NCBI GenBank assembly: GCA_020048055.1
Contig: JAIFNA010000006.1
Coordinates: 124,001-188,000, forward strand
DNA from: Arcobacter sp.
GTDB taxonomy: Bacteria > Campylobacterota > Campylobacteria > Campylobacterales > Arcobacteraceae
Direction: 5' to 3'
DNA length: 64,000 nt
Shown: piece by piece, positions 28,287 to 37,864 of the stretch
How the letters are laid out: each line of letters opens with the position of its first letter
Numbering within the stretch: position 1 is the stretch's first letter
Program-made: the position numbers and the translations under genes
The notes under the pieces: generated by a model
Databases searched by the model: none
What the model was told of the DNA's origin: nothing
Seen by the model: only the letters and a program-made list of their open reading frames with translations

Positions 28287-28959
28287 TTGCCCAAATCATA
28301 TCGCAATTATTATGGATGGCAATGGAAGATGGGCTAAAAATAAAGGGCTAAAGAGGACAGCTGGACATGAGGAGGGGGCAAAAGTTGTAAGGGATATTAC
28401 AAAACATTGTAGTTTGCTTGGGGTTAAATATCTTACTTTGTACGCATTTAGTACAGAAAACTGGACGCGTCCAAAACTTGAAGTTGAGTTTTTGATGAAA
28501 CTTTTAGAGAGGTATTTTAAAAGTGAATTGCCTATTTATTTGGAAAATAATATTAAATTTAGAGCAATTGGGGATATATCAAAATTTTCAAAATCTTTAC
28601 AAAAGATTATAAAAGATGTTGAAGATAAAACATCAAATATGAGCGGACTTACACAGATTTTAGCTCTAAATTATGGCTCTCGTGACGAGATAACAAGGGC
28701 AGTTTCTAAATTAGTTTCAAGCAATCAAACAATAAATGAAGAAAACATCTCTTTAAATCTTGATACAGCTGATTTTTCTGATGTTGATTTGTTAATCCGT
28801 ACAAGTGGTGAAGTGAGGATTTCAAATTTTTTACTTTGGCAATGCGCTTATAGTGAGATGTTTTTCTCTTCTACATTGTGGCCAGATTTTAATTCAAATG
28901 AACTTGATGAGATTATTAGCGATTATAGTTTAAGGGATAGGAGATTTGGCGGTGTTTGA
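28279..28959 (+). CDS. uppS: Undecaprenyl diphosphate synthase (cis-prenyltransferase)
   Basis: Builds the C55 lipid carrier for cell-wall synthesis by adding IPP to FPP. The 226-residue protein begins near IAIIMDGNGRWAKNKG with catalytic Asp13, then YAFSTENWTRPK and, near the end, DLLIRTSGEVRISNFLLWQ with the S-E-[RLK]-R-[IL]-S-N-F-L pattern. The start is GTG and overlaps the coaBC stop by eight bases. Confidence 0.95.
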   Translation: MSSCPNHIAIIMDGNGRWAKNKGLKRTAGHEEGAKVVRDITKHCSLLGVKYLTLYAFSTENWTRPKLEVEFLMKLLERYFKSELPIYLENNIKFRAIGDISKFSKSLQKIIKDVEDKTSNMSGLTQILALNYGSRDEITRAVSKLVSSNQTINEENISLNLDTADFSDVDLLIRTSGEVRISNFLLWQCAYSEMFFSSTLWPDFNSNELDEIISDYSLRDRRFGGV

Positions 28960-29731
28960 TGGAGTAATCGTATTTGTTTTTGGAATTATAATTGGTAGTT
29001 TTTTAAATGTACTTATTTATAGACTCCCACTTGGAATTTCACTTATCAATCCAAAAAGATCATATTGCCCACACTGCAATACACAAATAAGGTGGATTGA
29101 CAATATCCCACTAATCTCTTATCTTATTTTGAATGGTAAATGTTCAAAATGTTTTGAAAAAATATCGATAAATTATTTTATTGTCGAGTTTTTGAGTGGA
29201 TTATTTTTTGTTTTATTGTTTTTAAAATTTGGTTTTGGAGTACCTTTTTTTATCTATTTGGCTCTATTTTCTACTCTTTTGGTTTTGTCATTTATCGACT
29301 TCAAGTACAAAGCCGTTCCAGATTATCTTCTTTTAATTGCATTTATATTGGCTATTTTTGTCCCATCTTTTAGTTTTGAAGGGGCATTGCTTTTTGCTGG
29401 TGGATTTGTTTTGCTTGATTTTGTGATTACATTTTATATCCAAAATATCAAAGCAAAAATAACAAAAAATGAGGAGCTAGAAACTCAAAAAGCATTAGGG
29501 GAAGGTGATATACCGATAGTTGCAATAATTGGAGGCATTTTGGGGGTTCAGCTTGGATTGTTTGCAATTATTTTGGCTTCCATTTTAGCTATTATTCCAG
29601 CAATTTATGGGCAAATAAAACATAAAGATATTGAAACTCCATTTATCCCTTTTTTATCTTTAGGGCTTATTCTTGTTGTTTTATTTGGTGAAAACATTTA
29701 TGAGATTGCAACGAAATTAGGATTGTTTTAA
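28952..29731 (+). CDS. Prepilin peptidase (A24 family)
   Basis: Inner-membrane aspartyl protease that cleaves and often N-methylates type IV pilin-like precursors. It has several TM helices, the cytoplasmic CPHC...CSKC zinc-binding pair (about residues 34-70), and catalytic aspartates in SFIDFKYKAVPDYL and in GEGDIP. I prefer the GTG at 28952, which is eight bases from AGGAG, over a TTG six bases upstream that is too close to it. It overlaps uppS by eight bases. A substrate with the matching cleavage site is encoded at 52896-53315. Confidence 0.93.
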   Translation: MFDGVIVFVFGIIIGSFLNVLIYRLPLGISLINPKRSYCPHCNTQIRWIDNIPLISYLILNGKCSKCFEKISINYFIVEFLSGLFFVLLFLKFGFGVPFFIYLALFSTLLVLSFIDFKYKAVPDYLLLIAFILAIFVPSFSFEGALLFAGGFVLLDFVITFYIQNIKAKITKNEELETQKALGEGDIPIVAIIGGILGVQLGLFAIILASILAIIPAIYGQIKHKDIETPFIPFLSLGLILVVLFGENIYEIATKLGLF

Positions 29732-30753
29732 TGAGATTGCTAAAAAAATATTTATCTCGAACTTTACAAAGTAGTTTTTTCCCAATTTTTTTATCACTTT
29801 TTACTATAACTTCTGTTGTTTTTTTGGTAAAAATCGCTGCATTGACATCTGTGATAACTATCACATTTGGGGAACTCGCCTATTTGTATCTTCTAAAAGT
29901 ACCTGTTATTTTATACTACACTTTGCCTATAACATTTTTTATAGCGATGGTATTAAATCTTTCAAAACTATCTGGTGAATATGAATTGATAGTAATTTCA
30001 AGTTTTGGATTCTCCCCGCTTCGTTTGCTTTTTATACTTTTGCCAGTCTCCTTTTTGGCTAGTGCGGCACTTTTTGTAATCTCATTTGTCCTTATCCCAC
30101 AAACAGATTACCTTGAGGATAAGTTTGTAACACTTAAAAAACAAGAGGCGGAATTTAATATTAAACCTAGCGAATATGGGCAAATTTTTGGTCCTTGGTT
30201 TATTTATGTCGAGGGGAAAGATGGTGGAATTTATAAGGATGTAACGTTGTTTGAACCAAATTTAAATAAAGATACATTTGTTATGGCAAAAGAAGCAAAT
30301 ATACAAAATGAACAAAATGCTTTAAAACTTGAACTTTCAAACGGCGTAGCTATGAATATTTCAACAAATAAATTTCAACAGATAGATTTTGAAAAGATGA
30401 TGATGCGATACAAAACAAGTCAAGCCGAAGAGATAAATACTATTGAAGATTTGATAACCTACTGGAGTAAAATTGATCCGACATCACCAAAAAAAAGAAC
30501 ACTAATCCAAAATATTTTTATTTCACTTTTCCCTTTGATTTCACTCCTTTTTTATGTTGCATTTGGTTTTTATAACCCTAGATATGAGAAAAATAAAAAT
30601 ACGATTTATGCGATTGTTTTAACTACAATTTATATGATTTCGATGCAAAAGGTTGCTGAGATGAAAAATATAGATTTGATTTATATTTTTGTTGGTGTTT
30701 GGGTATTTTTATCTTATACAACATATCGTGTGAAAGTTAAGCCTTACTATTAA
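29731..30753 (+). CDS. LptF/LptG-family (YjgP/YjgQ) lipopolysaccharide export permease
   Basis: A 340-residue permease with three N-terminal TM helices, a large periplasmic beta-jellyroll region (about 110-245) and three more helices before a basic C terminus. This is the LptF/LptG architecture: it extracts LPS from the inner membrane with LptB. Whether it is LptF or LptG cannot be told here. It follows the prepilin peptidase gene in a TAATG junction. The position upstream of truA is conserved in Campylobacterota. Confidence 0.9.
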   Translation: MRLLKKYLSRTLQSSFFPIFLSLFTITSVVFLVKIAALTSVITITFGELAYLYLLKVPVILYYTLPITFFIAMVLNLSKLSGEYELIVISSFGFSPLRLLFILLPVSFLASAALFVISFVLIPQTDYLEDKFVTLKKQEAEFNIKPSEYGQIFGPWFIYVEGKDGGIYKDVTLFEPNLNKDTFVMAKEANIQNEQNALKLELSNGVAMNISTNKFQQIDFEKMMMRYKTSQAEEINTIEDLITYWSKIDPTSPKKRTLIQNIFISLFPLISLLFYVAFGFYNPRYEKNKNTIYAIVLTTIYMISMQKVAEMKNIDLIYIFVGVWVFLSYTTYRVKVKPYY

Positions 30754-30756
30754 GCT

Positions 30757-31479
30757 ATGAAAATAAAATTAACAATCTCCTATGATGGAAGTAAATTTAA
30801 TGGTTCAGCAAAACAACCAAAGTTGATAACTGTTCAAGGTGAACTTGAAAAGGCATTAAAAATTTTAGGGATAATATCTAAAACTGTTTTTAGTGGACGA
30901 ACAGATAAAGATGTCCATAGTACAAACCAAGTTGTGTCTTTTGATGTTCCAATATTTTGGGAAGATTTGGGGAAATTAAAAGTAGCACTTGATAGACTTT
31001 TAGGAGAATTTATTTTTATTAAAAGTATTGATGTTAAAGAATCTGATTTTCACGCTAGGTTTGGCGCTAAAAGTAGGGAATATCGCTATGTAATCTCATT
31101 AAAGCCAACAACACCATTTAGTTGTAGTTATTTTTACCACCATAAAAATGTCAATCTTGTAAGAGTGCAAGAGGCTTCAAAGGTATTTATTGGGAAACAC
31201 GATTTTTCCAATTTTAGTAAAAGTGGAAGTGAGCCAAAAAGCACAATAAGGGAGATTTATGGGATAAAAATCTATAAATACAAGGAGTTTGTGGTATTTA
31301 AATTTAATGCAAATAGTTATTTGAGGAGTCAAATTAGGATGATGGTTGATTTTTTATTGAAAATCTCAGATGGAAAATTTACCGTAAGTGATTTGATAAA
31401 TCAACTAAATCACACGAAAATAGTTTCAAAAACATTGGCTCCACCAAATGGACTTTATCTTACGAGGATTAGGTATTAA
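30757..31479 (+). CDS. truA: tRNA pseudouridine(38-40) synthase
   Basis: Forms pseudouridine at positions 38-40 of tRNA anticodon arms. Catalytic Asp50 is in FSGRTDKDVHS; the FHARFGAKSREYRY segment and the C-terminal RSQIRMMVDFLL helix are typical. The first loop reads NGSAKQP rather than the usual GWQxQ, a mild variation. Length is 240 residues, normal. It starts four bases after the LptF/G gene and ends an operon that begins at least at coaBC. Confidence 0.95.
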   Translation: MKIKLTISYDGSKFNGSAKQPKLITVQGELEKALKILGIISKTVFSGRTDKDVHSTNQVVSFDVPIFWEDLGKLKVALDRLLGEFIFIKSIDVKESDFHARFGAKSREYRYVISLKPTTPFSCSYFYHHKNVNLVRVQEASKVFIGKHDFSNFSKSGSEPKSTIREIYGIKIYKYKEFVVFKFNANSYLRSQIRMMVDFLLKISDGKFTVSDLINQLNHTKIVSKTLAPPNGLYLTRIRY

Positions 31480-31645
31480 AAGCAGAGATAAAATATTATG
31501 TCCCTTTTGAAATGGGACATTTTGCAAGCAAACTTGTTTGCTTCTTTAGGATTTGCTACTTTAACAATTTTTTATAAATTGTGCTAAAAGTAGAGATAAA
31601 ATTGTAGGTCCCTTTTAAAATGGGACATTTTAAAAGGGGAAAAGA
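31479..31645 (+). repeat. Leader region of gpsA: two tandem hairpin units and a related middle block
   Basis: Two similar units of about 45 bases (31479-31524 and 31586-31631) share AAAAGYAGAGATAAAAT and the inverted repeat GTCCC TTTTRAAAT GGGAC. Between them lie a perfect dyad AAGCAAAC TT GTTTGCTT (31526-31543), the box TTTAGGATTTGCTACTTTAACAA and a second dyad ACAATTT/AAATTGT (31564-31582). The whole right-hand half recurs upstream of the gene at 45867. Confidence 0.75.
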
Positions 31646-31646
31646 T

Positions 31647-32540
31647 ATGGGGAAAATCGCAGTCATAGGTGCAGGAAAATGGGGTGAAGCACTACATTTT
31701 GCACTATCATGCAAAAATGAAGTTTTGATAACTTCGAGAACCAAAAAAGAGATAAAAAATTTTGTACCTTTATCTTTTGCTTTGGAGTGTGAGTATTTAG
31801 TTATAGCAATTCCAGCTCAAAGTATCAGGGGGTGGCTAAAGGATAACTTTGTAAATAAAGGGCAAAAAGTTTTAGTTGCAGCAAAAGGGATTGAAGCAGA
31901 TACTGGATGTTTTTTAAAAGAGATTTATGAAGAGTATGTTGAGCCTGATAACTTAGGATTTATAAGTGGTCCATCGTTTGCCAGTGAAGTTATGAAGGGT
32001 TTGCCAACGGCTTTGGTTTTAAATTCAACAAGCAAGATTTTTTATGATGAATTTGCTCCATTTTTCCCAGATTTTATAAAAACATATTATAGCGATGATG
32101 TTATAGGTGCTGAAATAGCAGGGGCTTATAAAAATGTATTAGCGATAGCTAGTGGAATTTGTACTGGACTTGGACTTGGACAAAATGCAAGTGCTAGTTT
32201 AATATCTCGTGGACTTGTTGAGATGGAGAGATTTTCAAAGTATTTTGGTGAAACGAAAAATGAGACTTTTATTGGGCTTAGTGGGGCTGGAGATCTTTTT
32301 TTAACAGCCACTTCAGTTTTAAGTAGAAATTATCGTGTTGGGCTAGGACTAGCCAATAATAAACCAATTGAGGATATTTTAAAAGAGATTGGGGAGGTTG
32401 CGGAGGGTGTTAAAACAAGTGAAGCGATATATAAACTTTCTCAAAAGTTTAATATCTATACACCAATTGCTAATGAAGTAAAATTGATACTTGATGGGAA
32501 AAATCCAAAAGAGAGTTTGCGGGATTTACTAAAAAGCTAA
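31647..32540 (+). CDS. gpsA: Glycerol-3-phosphate dehydrogenase [NAD(P)+]
   Basis: Reduces dihydroxyacetone phosphate to sn-glycerol 3-phosphate, the backbone for phospholipids. It opens with the dinucleotide loop IGAGKWGEAL, has AAKGIE and SGPSFASEV (substrate site), catalytic Lys in EIAGAYKNVLAIA, and ATSVLSRNYRVG near residue 230. I place the start at 31647: AAGGGGA precedes it at six bases, and an in-frame ATG at 31620 lies inside the repeat. The result is 297 residues, a normal length. Confidence 0.95.
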   Translation: MGKIAVIGAGKWGEALHFALSCKNEVLITSRTKKEIKNFVPLSFALECEYLVIAIPAQSIRGWLKDNFVNKGQKVLVAAKGIEADTGCFLKEIYEEYVEPDNLGFISGPSFASEVMKGLPTALVLNSTSKIFYDEFAPFFPDFIKTYYSDDVIGAEIAGAYKNVLAIASGICTGLGLGQNASASLISRGLVEMERFSKYFGETKNETFIGLSGAGDLFLTATSVLSRNYRVGLGLANNKPIEDILKEIGEVAEGVKTSEAIYKLSQKFNIYTPIANEVKLILDGKNPKESLRDLLKS

Positions 32541-32603
32541 TTCAAAGAATATAGATTTAATAGTGATTTTAGTAAACTTTAGAGAATTTAATAAAGGGAA
32601 GAG

Positions 32604-33788
32604 ATGATTAAAATAGTAAAAAATGCAACTTTATTTGTCATGGTAGTTATTACAATTACTGGTTGCGCTAAAAATGAGATTGATATCGCGTCATATCAAA
32701 ACAAAATCAAAGAAAAAGTTACCATTCCTGATATTTGCAAACCACAATATAATTCAGCTATGCCAAAAGTAGCTGTTGTAGATTTTACAAACAATTCAAC
32801 ATTTGGCGATGGGCAGATTAACAGAACGACATCTCAAACAAATAGTTCAGCTATTATTGGCGGTACAAAAGTTGGTAGAAGTGGATTTGTCGGTGCGGGT
32901 GTTGGAGAAAGCAACACTGTATCAAACAGCGAAAATAGGGATTTAAAAGCAAGACTCGAACAAGCATTTAGTGGTCCATTAGAAGATATGGTATCAAATA
33001 GTGGTGGAGCTGTTTTGCTTAGTCGAAACGATATGGATAAAATTGATAGTGAACTAAAGTTGCAAGATAGTGGCTTGGTTGATCCAAAAACAGTTGTAAA
33101 ACTTGGAAAATTAGTTGGAGCAAAATATATTATCACAGGCTCAATTGATAATGTTGATTTGAAATTTACAGATAATGGAACAGTCGCAAATGCAATAGGG
33201 AATGAGACAGCTCGTTCAAAAGATAATGCAACTAGACTTGTTGGATTACTTCTTCAAGTAGGAGCTGCTGCAACTGATGGAATGGTGATAACATCAAAAG
33301 CAACAATTAAAATAATTGATGTTGAAACGGGCAAAATAGAGTTTTCAAGAACTCTAGGCGGTTCAACTAATATTGGTAAATTTAAAAATCCAAGTTATGA
33401 TCAAATTGTTGGAGCAGTGAAGAAAAATATTATAGATGGGCTTCCTGCTTTAAATGAAGATTTTGCTACATATTTTTCTGTAAAAGGGTATATTACTCAA
33501 CTTAGATATCAAGGTAAAGATGTTGTGGCTCAAGTAAATGTTGGGAGAGATTTTAAAGTTGTAGAGAATCAAATTTTTAAAATACTAAATTTTGACTCGC
33601 TTGTTGATCCTTTGAATGGAAATGAGAGTTGTGATATATCGATCTCAAAAGTAAAGCTAAAAGCAACAAATCAAATCACCCCAACATCGACATGGGCAAC
33701 TATTGAAGATGGTGACGGGATGAGTCTAAAACTTGGACAATTAATTCAAAAAACACATGAAAAGGGTAGCTTTGGAATCTTTAAGTAG
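32604..33788 (+). CDS. CsgG-like lipoprotein
   Basis: A 394-residue lipoprotein: signal peptide with lipobox ITGC (Cys near residue 21), then a CsgG/HfaB-like domain beginning KVAVVDFTNNSTFG and running to about residue 275 with LLSRNDMDKI, LVGAKYIITGSID and a C-terminal region of about 100 residues with beta character. CsgG-like proteins form outer-membrane export pores or LPS/flagellar basal parts; several of these paralogues (FlgT/FlgO type) occur with LPP20 proteins. It overlaps the next LPP20 gene by 32 bases. Exact function unknown. Confidence 0.8.
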   Translation: MIKIVKNATLFVMVVITITGCAKNEIDIASYQNKIKEKVTIPDICKPQYNSAMPKVAVVDFTNNSTFGDGQINRTTSQTNSSAIIGGTKVGRSGFVGAGVGESNTVSNSENRDLKARLEQAFSGPLEDMVSNSGGAVLLSRNDMDKIDSELKLQDSGLVDPKTVVKLGKLVGAKYIITGSIDNVDLKFTDNGTVANAIGNETARSKDNATRLVGLLLQVGAAATDGMVITSKATIKIIDVETGKIEFSRTLGGSTNIGKFKNPSYDQIVGAVKKNIIDGLPALNEDFATYFSVKGYITQLRYQGKDVVAQVNVGRDFKVVENQIFKILNFDSLVDPLNGNESCDISISKVKLKATNQITPTSTWATIEDGDGMSLKLGQLIQKTHEKGSFGIFK

Positions 33789-34800
33789 TAAAAAAACGAT
33801 TTTAGCTTTAGTTGTCACTTTAGCTTTTGGTGGTTGTGTTGGTGGAAATATAAGTGTTTTACCAAAAAAAGATAGCAAACAAAAAGATGAGATTGCTTTA
33901 CCAAATTGGTATTTAAATTCCCCAAATAATACGGCTATATTTTTGTATGGTTCAGGTGAGGGTGAGAGTCTTGAGATTGCAAAATCAAATGCCCTTAGTA
34001 ATATGGCAGCTAGTTTGGTTGTTAGTGTCTCATCAAACCTACAAACTAATACACAAACAAATATCACAAATGGAAAAGAGAGTTACTCTAAAGATGTTTC
34101 CAAAGATGTAAAAGTTGAAGTTCAAAAGATAAAGTTTACAAATGCAACAGTTAAAAACAATCAGTTGATAGATGGGAAATTTTATCTTTTGATGCAAGTT
34201 GACAGGGCTGAGCTTTTCAGTCAAAAAAAAGGGGAATTTGGTTCGCGTGATGGACGAATTGAAGAACTTTATAGCTCACTTAATGGAAAGTCAAAACTAG
34301 GACAAATTCATATTTTACAAGATATGTACCCACTTTTAAAAGAGGCAAAATCACAAGCAATAGTTTTAAATGCGATAAACAATAGTTTTGCTTATGGGGA
34401 CTATTTAAAAAAGTATGATAATTATATTGATAAAATAGATGATATTAAATCTGATTGTATAGTTTCTGTTGAAAATAATCTATTTGAGAGTTATTTTAGA
34501 GATGTTTTGATTGAGTCATTGAATAAAAATAGATTTAAAATTGGCTCAATCGGAGGTAAAAGTGATATTTTAATCAAGTTAAATGTTCAGCCAAAATATA
34601 GCATAACGAATGGTTGGAATATAGTAAAAGTGACAACAACAATATCTGTTTTGAGTGAAAATAAAATAGTTTCAAATAAAACAATAAGCACAATTGGCAG
34701 ATCTTCAACCTCAAAAGAGAGTGCTTTGGAAGATGCCTCAAAGGGTTTAAGAGATGAAATTGAAACCGCAACACTTGAATATATTATTTTTGGAAAATAG
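33757..34800 (+). CDS. LPP20-family lipoprotein
   Basis: A 347-residue lipoprotein: signal peptide with lipobox FGGC (Cys near residue 27), then the LPP20 domain (LPNWYLNSPNN, YGSGEGESLEIAKSNALSNMA, a Ser/Thr/Asn-rich stretch, LIDGKFYLLMQVDR) and a C-terminal domain similar to a flagellar/LPS-related assembly module (about 235-340). The ATG at 33757 is deep inside the upstream gene; a TTG at 33772, five bases after AAAGGG, is a good alternative. The overlap points to translational coupling with the CsgG-like gene. Confidence 0.82.
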   Translation: MKRVALESLSSKKTILALVVTLAFGGCVGGNISVLPKKDSKQKDEIALPNWYLNSPNNTAIFLYGSGEGESLEIAKSNALSNMAASLVVSVSSNLQTNTQTNITNGKESYSKDVSKDVKVEVQKIKFTNATVKNNQLIDGKFYLLMQVDRAELFSQKKGEFGSRDGRIEELYSSLNGKSKLGQIHILQDMYPLLKEAKSQAIVLNAINNSFAYGDYLKKYDNYIDKIDDIKSDCIVSVENNLFESYFRDVLIESLNKNRFKIGSIGGKSDILIKLNVQPKYSITNGWNIVKVTTTISVLSENKIVSNKTISTIGRSSTSKESALEDASKGLRDEIETATLEYIIFGK

Positions 34801-34803
34801 GGC

Positions 34804-36132
34804 TTAGATTTTTATCGTTATTGTTGAGTATGGATTGTATAGAACATTTGCGCGTGTTTGGATTTTGACATTTCTCCTTTGGGTGTAATCTACCACGAAA
34901 ACGCCACCATTATCACTCGAAAACTTAGCGCAAATCTTAGAAGCTTCTATGATTATTTGTTCCGGTAGATCGTTTTTTCTATTTTGAACTATAACATGTG
35001 AAGATGGTTGCCCTTGAAGGTGAAACCAAAAATCACTAGCTTTACTATTTTCTAATAAAAATATATTTTCCCTTTCATCTCGCCCAAGCATTATTTTAAA
35101 CCCATCAATAAAAAAACTTTGATATTGCTCCATTTTTTTTGTTTTTTTGATATTTCTATCTTTTTTTGGGAGATAAAACTCAATCTCATCAACCCTTTTT
35201 GCACCATTTATTATCCCTATCAATCTATTTAGAAATTCAATCTTTCCAGATAAATTTTCATACTCTAAATATTGATTTTTGATTTTTTGCTTTAGTTTTT
35301 TCCCATTTTTAAATAAAAAATCTACATAGTTTGATGGTGAGGCAAATGAGTTATCGAGTTTTATTTCAAGCTCATTTCCATCGAAATCTATTAAAGTTAT
35401 AGTTTTTTGGTATGGTTTGATTTTGTAAAGATTTGCCAAAATTAGATTGGCTGTTGCGTATGTTTCATTTGATTGTTGCTCTAAAATATCTTGTTTTTCA
35501 AGATTATTGATAATATGTTCGAGTTTATTTTTCTCTTTTTGAAGCTGACTTATTTTTTGTGTTTTGAGGTTTTGCAGTAAAGTTGTCTCTTTTAGTGAAA
35601 AATTATTTTTCAGTTCATAGATGATATCCGAACAGATTGCATCTTGAAATGTAAAGTTTGGTTTTGGAAGAGCATCTAATTTTAATCCAACCCTAACAAC
35701 TCTAGATGAATTTTGCTCATCAATATGTCTAAGTGCTTCTTGGATTATTTTATTTTCATCAAGAATTATTGTGTTTGTGTTTTTCCCTGTAAATTCAAAT
35801 TGTAAGGTCGCAATCTCTTTTTTGTAACTAGATTTTGAAATAACCTCTATGCAGAGTATTTTGTCATCATTTAAAAGATAAGTGTTATTTATTTGGGAGT
35901 TTGTAAACTTTTTTTGTAAGATAATATCAAATGGCGATTTGAAATCTTTTTTGATATTTTCACTATTTTCTTTGATGTAAACGATTGAATTTCCACGAGT
36001 CATATCAAAATAAAATGTTTCATCTTTGGAAAATTCTAATTTTAGAGTATTGTTTTCAACTCTTTTGATATGTTTTATGTGGCTAAATTTTTTTAGGTAC
36101 TCACAAAAAGCCTTAAGAAGGTAGTGTTTCAT
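34804..36132 (-). CDS. NFACT-family protein (RqcH-like/fibronectin-binding family)
   Basis: A 442-residue protein with the NFACT layout: N-terminal NFACT-N domain (about 1-190), a coiled coil (about 195-330, QLQKEKNKLEHIINNLEKQ and following) and the C-terminal NFACT-R RNA-binding domain with WFHLQGQPSSHVIVQNRK. Bacterial RqcH binds obstructed 50S subunits and adds Ala tails; in Campylobacterota homologues are also called fibronectin-binding. The start at 36132 has GGAGT six bases upstream and fits the family; an in-frame extension to 36171 is less likely. Confidence 0.9.
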   Translation of the reverse strand: MKHYLLKAFCEYLKKFSHIKHIKRVENNTLKLEFSKDETFYFDMTRGNSIVYIKENSENIKKDFKSPFDIILQKKFTNSQINNTYLLNDDKILCIEVISKSSYKKEIATLQFEFTGKNTNTIILDENKIIQEALRHIDEQNSSRVVRVGLKLDALPKPNFTFQDAICSDIIYELKNNFSLKETTLLQNLKTQKISQLQKEKNKLEHIINNLEKQDILEQQSNETYATANLILANLYKIKPYQKTITLIDFDGNELEIKLDNSFASPSNYVDFLFKNGKKLKQKIKNQYLEYENLSGKIEFLNRLIGIINGAKRVDEIEFYLPKKDRNIKKTKKMEQYQSFFIDGFKIMLGRDERENIFLLENSKASDFWFHLQGQPSSHVIVQNRKNDLPEQIIIEASKICAKFSSDNGGVFVVDYTQRRNVKIQTRANVLYNPYSTITIKI

Positions 36133-36256
36133 TTTTACTCCATATAGCAAAACTGTTTTTGTAAAGTTCAAGTCAAATGGAAAGCAAAATTAAGGAGTTT
36201 ACCGTAGTAAATGACAAAAATTTACCGACATTTAGCGATAAAATTTAGGAAAAGAA

Positions 36257-37324
36257 CTAAACTCCAGCCGCTTCCATAAGTCTAGCTTGATAATCAGCTG
36301 TAAGTGGGTCAATTATCTCTTCAAGTAATCCATCTTGCATAATATTATCTAGCCTATATAGCGTAAGATTTATTCTATGATCACTTATCCTTCCTTGCGG
36401 ATAGTTGTAAGTTCTAATTCGCCCACTTCTGTCACCTGTTCCAACTTGTTCTTTTCGATTTGCATCTTCTTTGCTCATTCTCTCTTGCTCTTGCATATCG
36501 TAAAGTCTAGCTTTTAGAACTTTCATCGCTCGTTCTTTATTTTTGTGTTGAGATTTTTGGTCTTGATTTGTTACAACAATTCCTGATGGAAGGTGGGTAA
36601 TACGAACGGCACTATCTGTTGTATTAACTGATTGTCCACCACTTCCACTACTTCTCATAACATCAATTTTCAAGTCTTGTTCTCTTATCTCAATCTCGAT
36701 ATCATCAACTTCAGGGATAACAGCAACTGTGATAGCGGATGTATGAACTCTCCCTTGTGATTCAGTTTCAGGAACCCTTTGAACCCTATGAATTCCAGAT
36801 TCAAACTTCATTTTAGAATATACAGATTCCCCTTTTACAAGGAAAACCATCTCTTTAAATCCGCCAGATTCGCTTTCGCTACTACTCATAATTTCAGTTT
36901 TCCACCCTTGATTTTCAGCATATCTGATATAAGCCCTAAAAAGGTCTGAAACGAAAAGTGCTGCCTCATCACCACCAGTTCCTGCTCGAAGCTCAATATA
37001 GATATTCTTTTCATCATTTCGATCTTTTGGGAGCAGAAGTATCTTTATCTCCTCTTCAAGTGCTGGTTTTCTTTGTTCAAGTTCTCTTAATTCCTCTTTT
37101 GCGAGTTCTGCTAGTTCTTTATCATCAAGAAGCATCTTGTTATCTTCAATGTCACTAATTATTTGGTTGTACTCTTTAGCAGCTGCGACAATTTTTGCAA
37201 TACTTGATTGCTCTTTTGAGAGAGATGTCATTTTTTTTATGTCGCTAAGTATTTCTGATGAAGCCAATAAATTATGGATATCTTCACTTCTCTTGATAAA
37301 AGATTGTAATTTTTCTTGTAACAT
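36257..37324 (-). CDS. prfA: Peptide chain release factor 1
   Basis: Recognises UAA/UAG and triggers peptide release. The 355-residue protein has the GGQ loop in [18 protein letters not shown] (about 228-240), the SSEAGA-like specificity region replaced by the RF1 PxT-type tripeptide in PETESQ, and the usual helical N-terminal domain. It is downstream of rpsT on the same strand; a hairpin at 37357-37383 lies between them. Confidence 0.96.
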   Translation of the reverse strand: MLQEKLQSFIKRSEDIHNLLASSEILSDIKKMTSLSKEQSSIAKIVAAAKEYNQIISDIEDNKMLLDDKELAELAKEELRELEQRKPALEEEIKILLLPKDRNDEKNIYIELRAGTGGDEAALFVSDLFRAYIRYAENQGWKTEIMSSSESESGGFKEMVFLVKGESVYSKMKFESGIHRVQRVPETESQGRVHTSAITVAVIPEVDDIEIEIREQDLKIDVMRSSGSGGQSVNTTDSAVRITHLPSGIVVTNQDQKSQHKNKERAMKVLKARLYDMQEQERMSKEDANRKEQVGTGDRSGRIRTYNYPQGRISDHRINLTLYRLDNIMQDGLLEEIIDPLTADYQARLMEAAGV

Positions 37325-37356
37325 TGGATTGCCTTAAGATGGAGTATTTTGTAAAG

Positions 37357-37383
37357 AAAAAGTAGAAATTTTATCTACTTTTT
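37357..37383 (-). terminator. Terminator after rpsT
   Basis: AAAAAGTAGA, 7-base loop, TCTACTTTTT: a perfect 10-base stem with the T-run on the minus-strand transcript, eight bases after the rpsT stop. Because of the matching A-run it could work in either direction. Confidence 0.75.
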
Positions 37384-37390
37384 GAGGTGA

Positions 37391-37651
37391 TTAAAGTGAG
37401 TTAATTCTTAATTGAAGTCTGCTAACTTTTCTTGAAGCTGTTCCAAGTTTTAAAATATTTTTGCTTACGCAGTGGTGTAAATATTTGTTAGCAGTTTGCA
37501 TAGCATCAAGTGCTTTCTCTTTATCGTTTGCTTCTATTGCAACTAAAACAGCTTTTGTGATGTTTTTAATTCTTGTTTTGTAAAATCTGTTTCTTTCAGT
37601 TTTTACGATCGTTTGTTTTGCTCTTTTTGCAGTTTGTTTATGATTTGCCAT
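37391..37651 (-). CDS. rpsT: 30S ribosomal protein S20
   Basis: An 86-residue basic protein that binds 16S rRNA early in 30S assembly. The N terminus MANHKQTAKRAKQ and the internal LDAMQTANKYLHHCVSKNIL segment are typical of S20. It is divergent from glmM across about 210 bases, where the promoters of both should lie; I see no other structure there. Confidence 0.97.
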   Translation of the reverse strand: MANHKQTAKRAKQTIVKTERNRFYKTRIKNITKAVLVAIEANDKEKALDAMQTANKYLHHCVSKNILKLGTASRKVSRLQLRINSL

Positions 37652-37864
37652 ATTGGTAATCCTCTTATTTTTTTAATTTTTATTTGCGAAACCCACTAAT
37701 AATGGGACTTAGGCGAATTTTTGTGTGGAATACTACTTAAGAAGCACTTAAAATAAGCTTTAATTAATGTTTAATTATTTTTGAAACTACTATAAAATAA
37801 CCAAAAATTGATGTTAAGTATTGATTTGATAAAATTTAGAATTAAATTAACAGAAAGATTAAAG

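Noticed and set aside
36133-36256. Repeated TTTACCG in the gap between rqcH-like gene and prfA
   Set aside because: Only two short copies without a dyad or hairpin; no feature can be supported.
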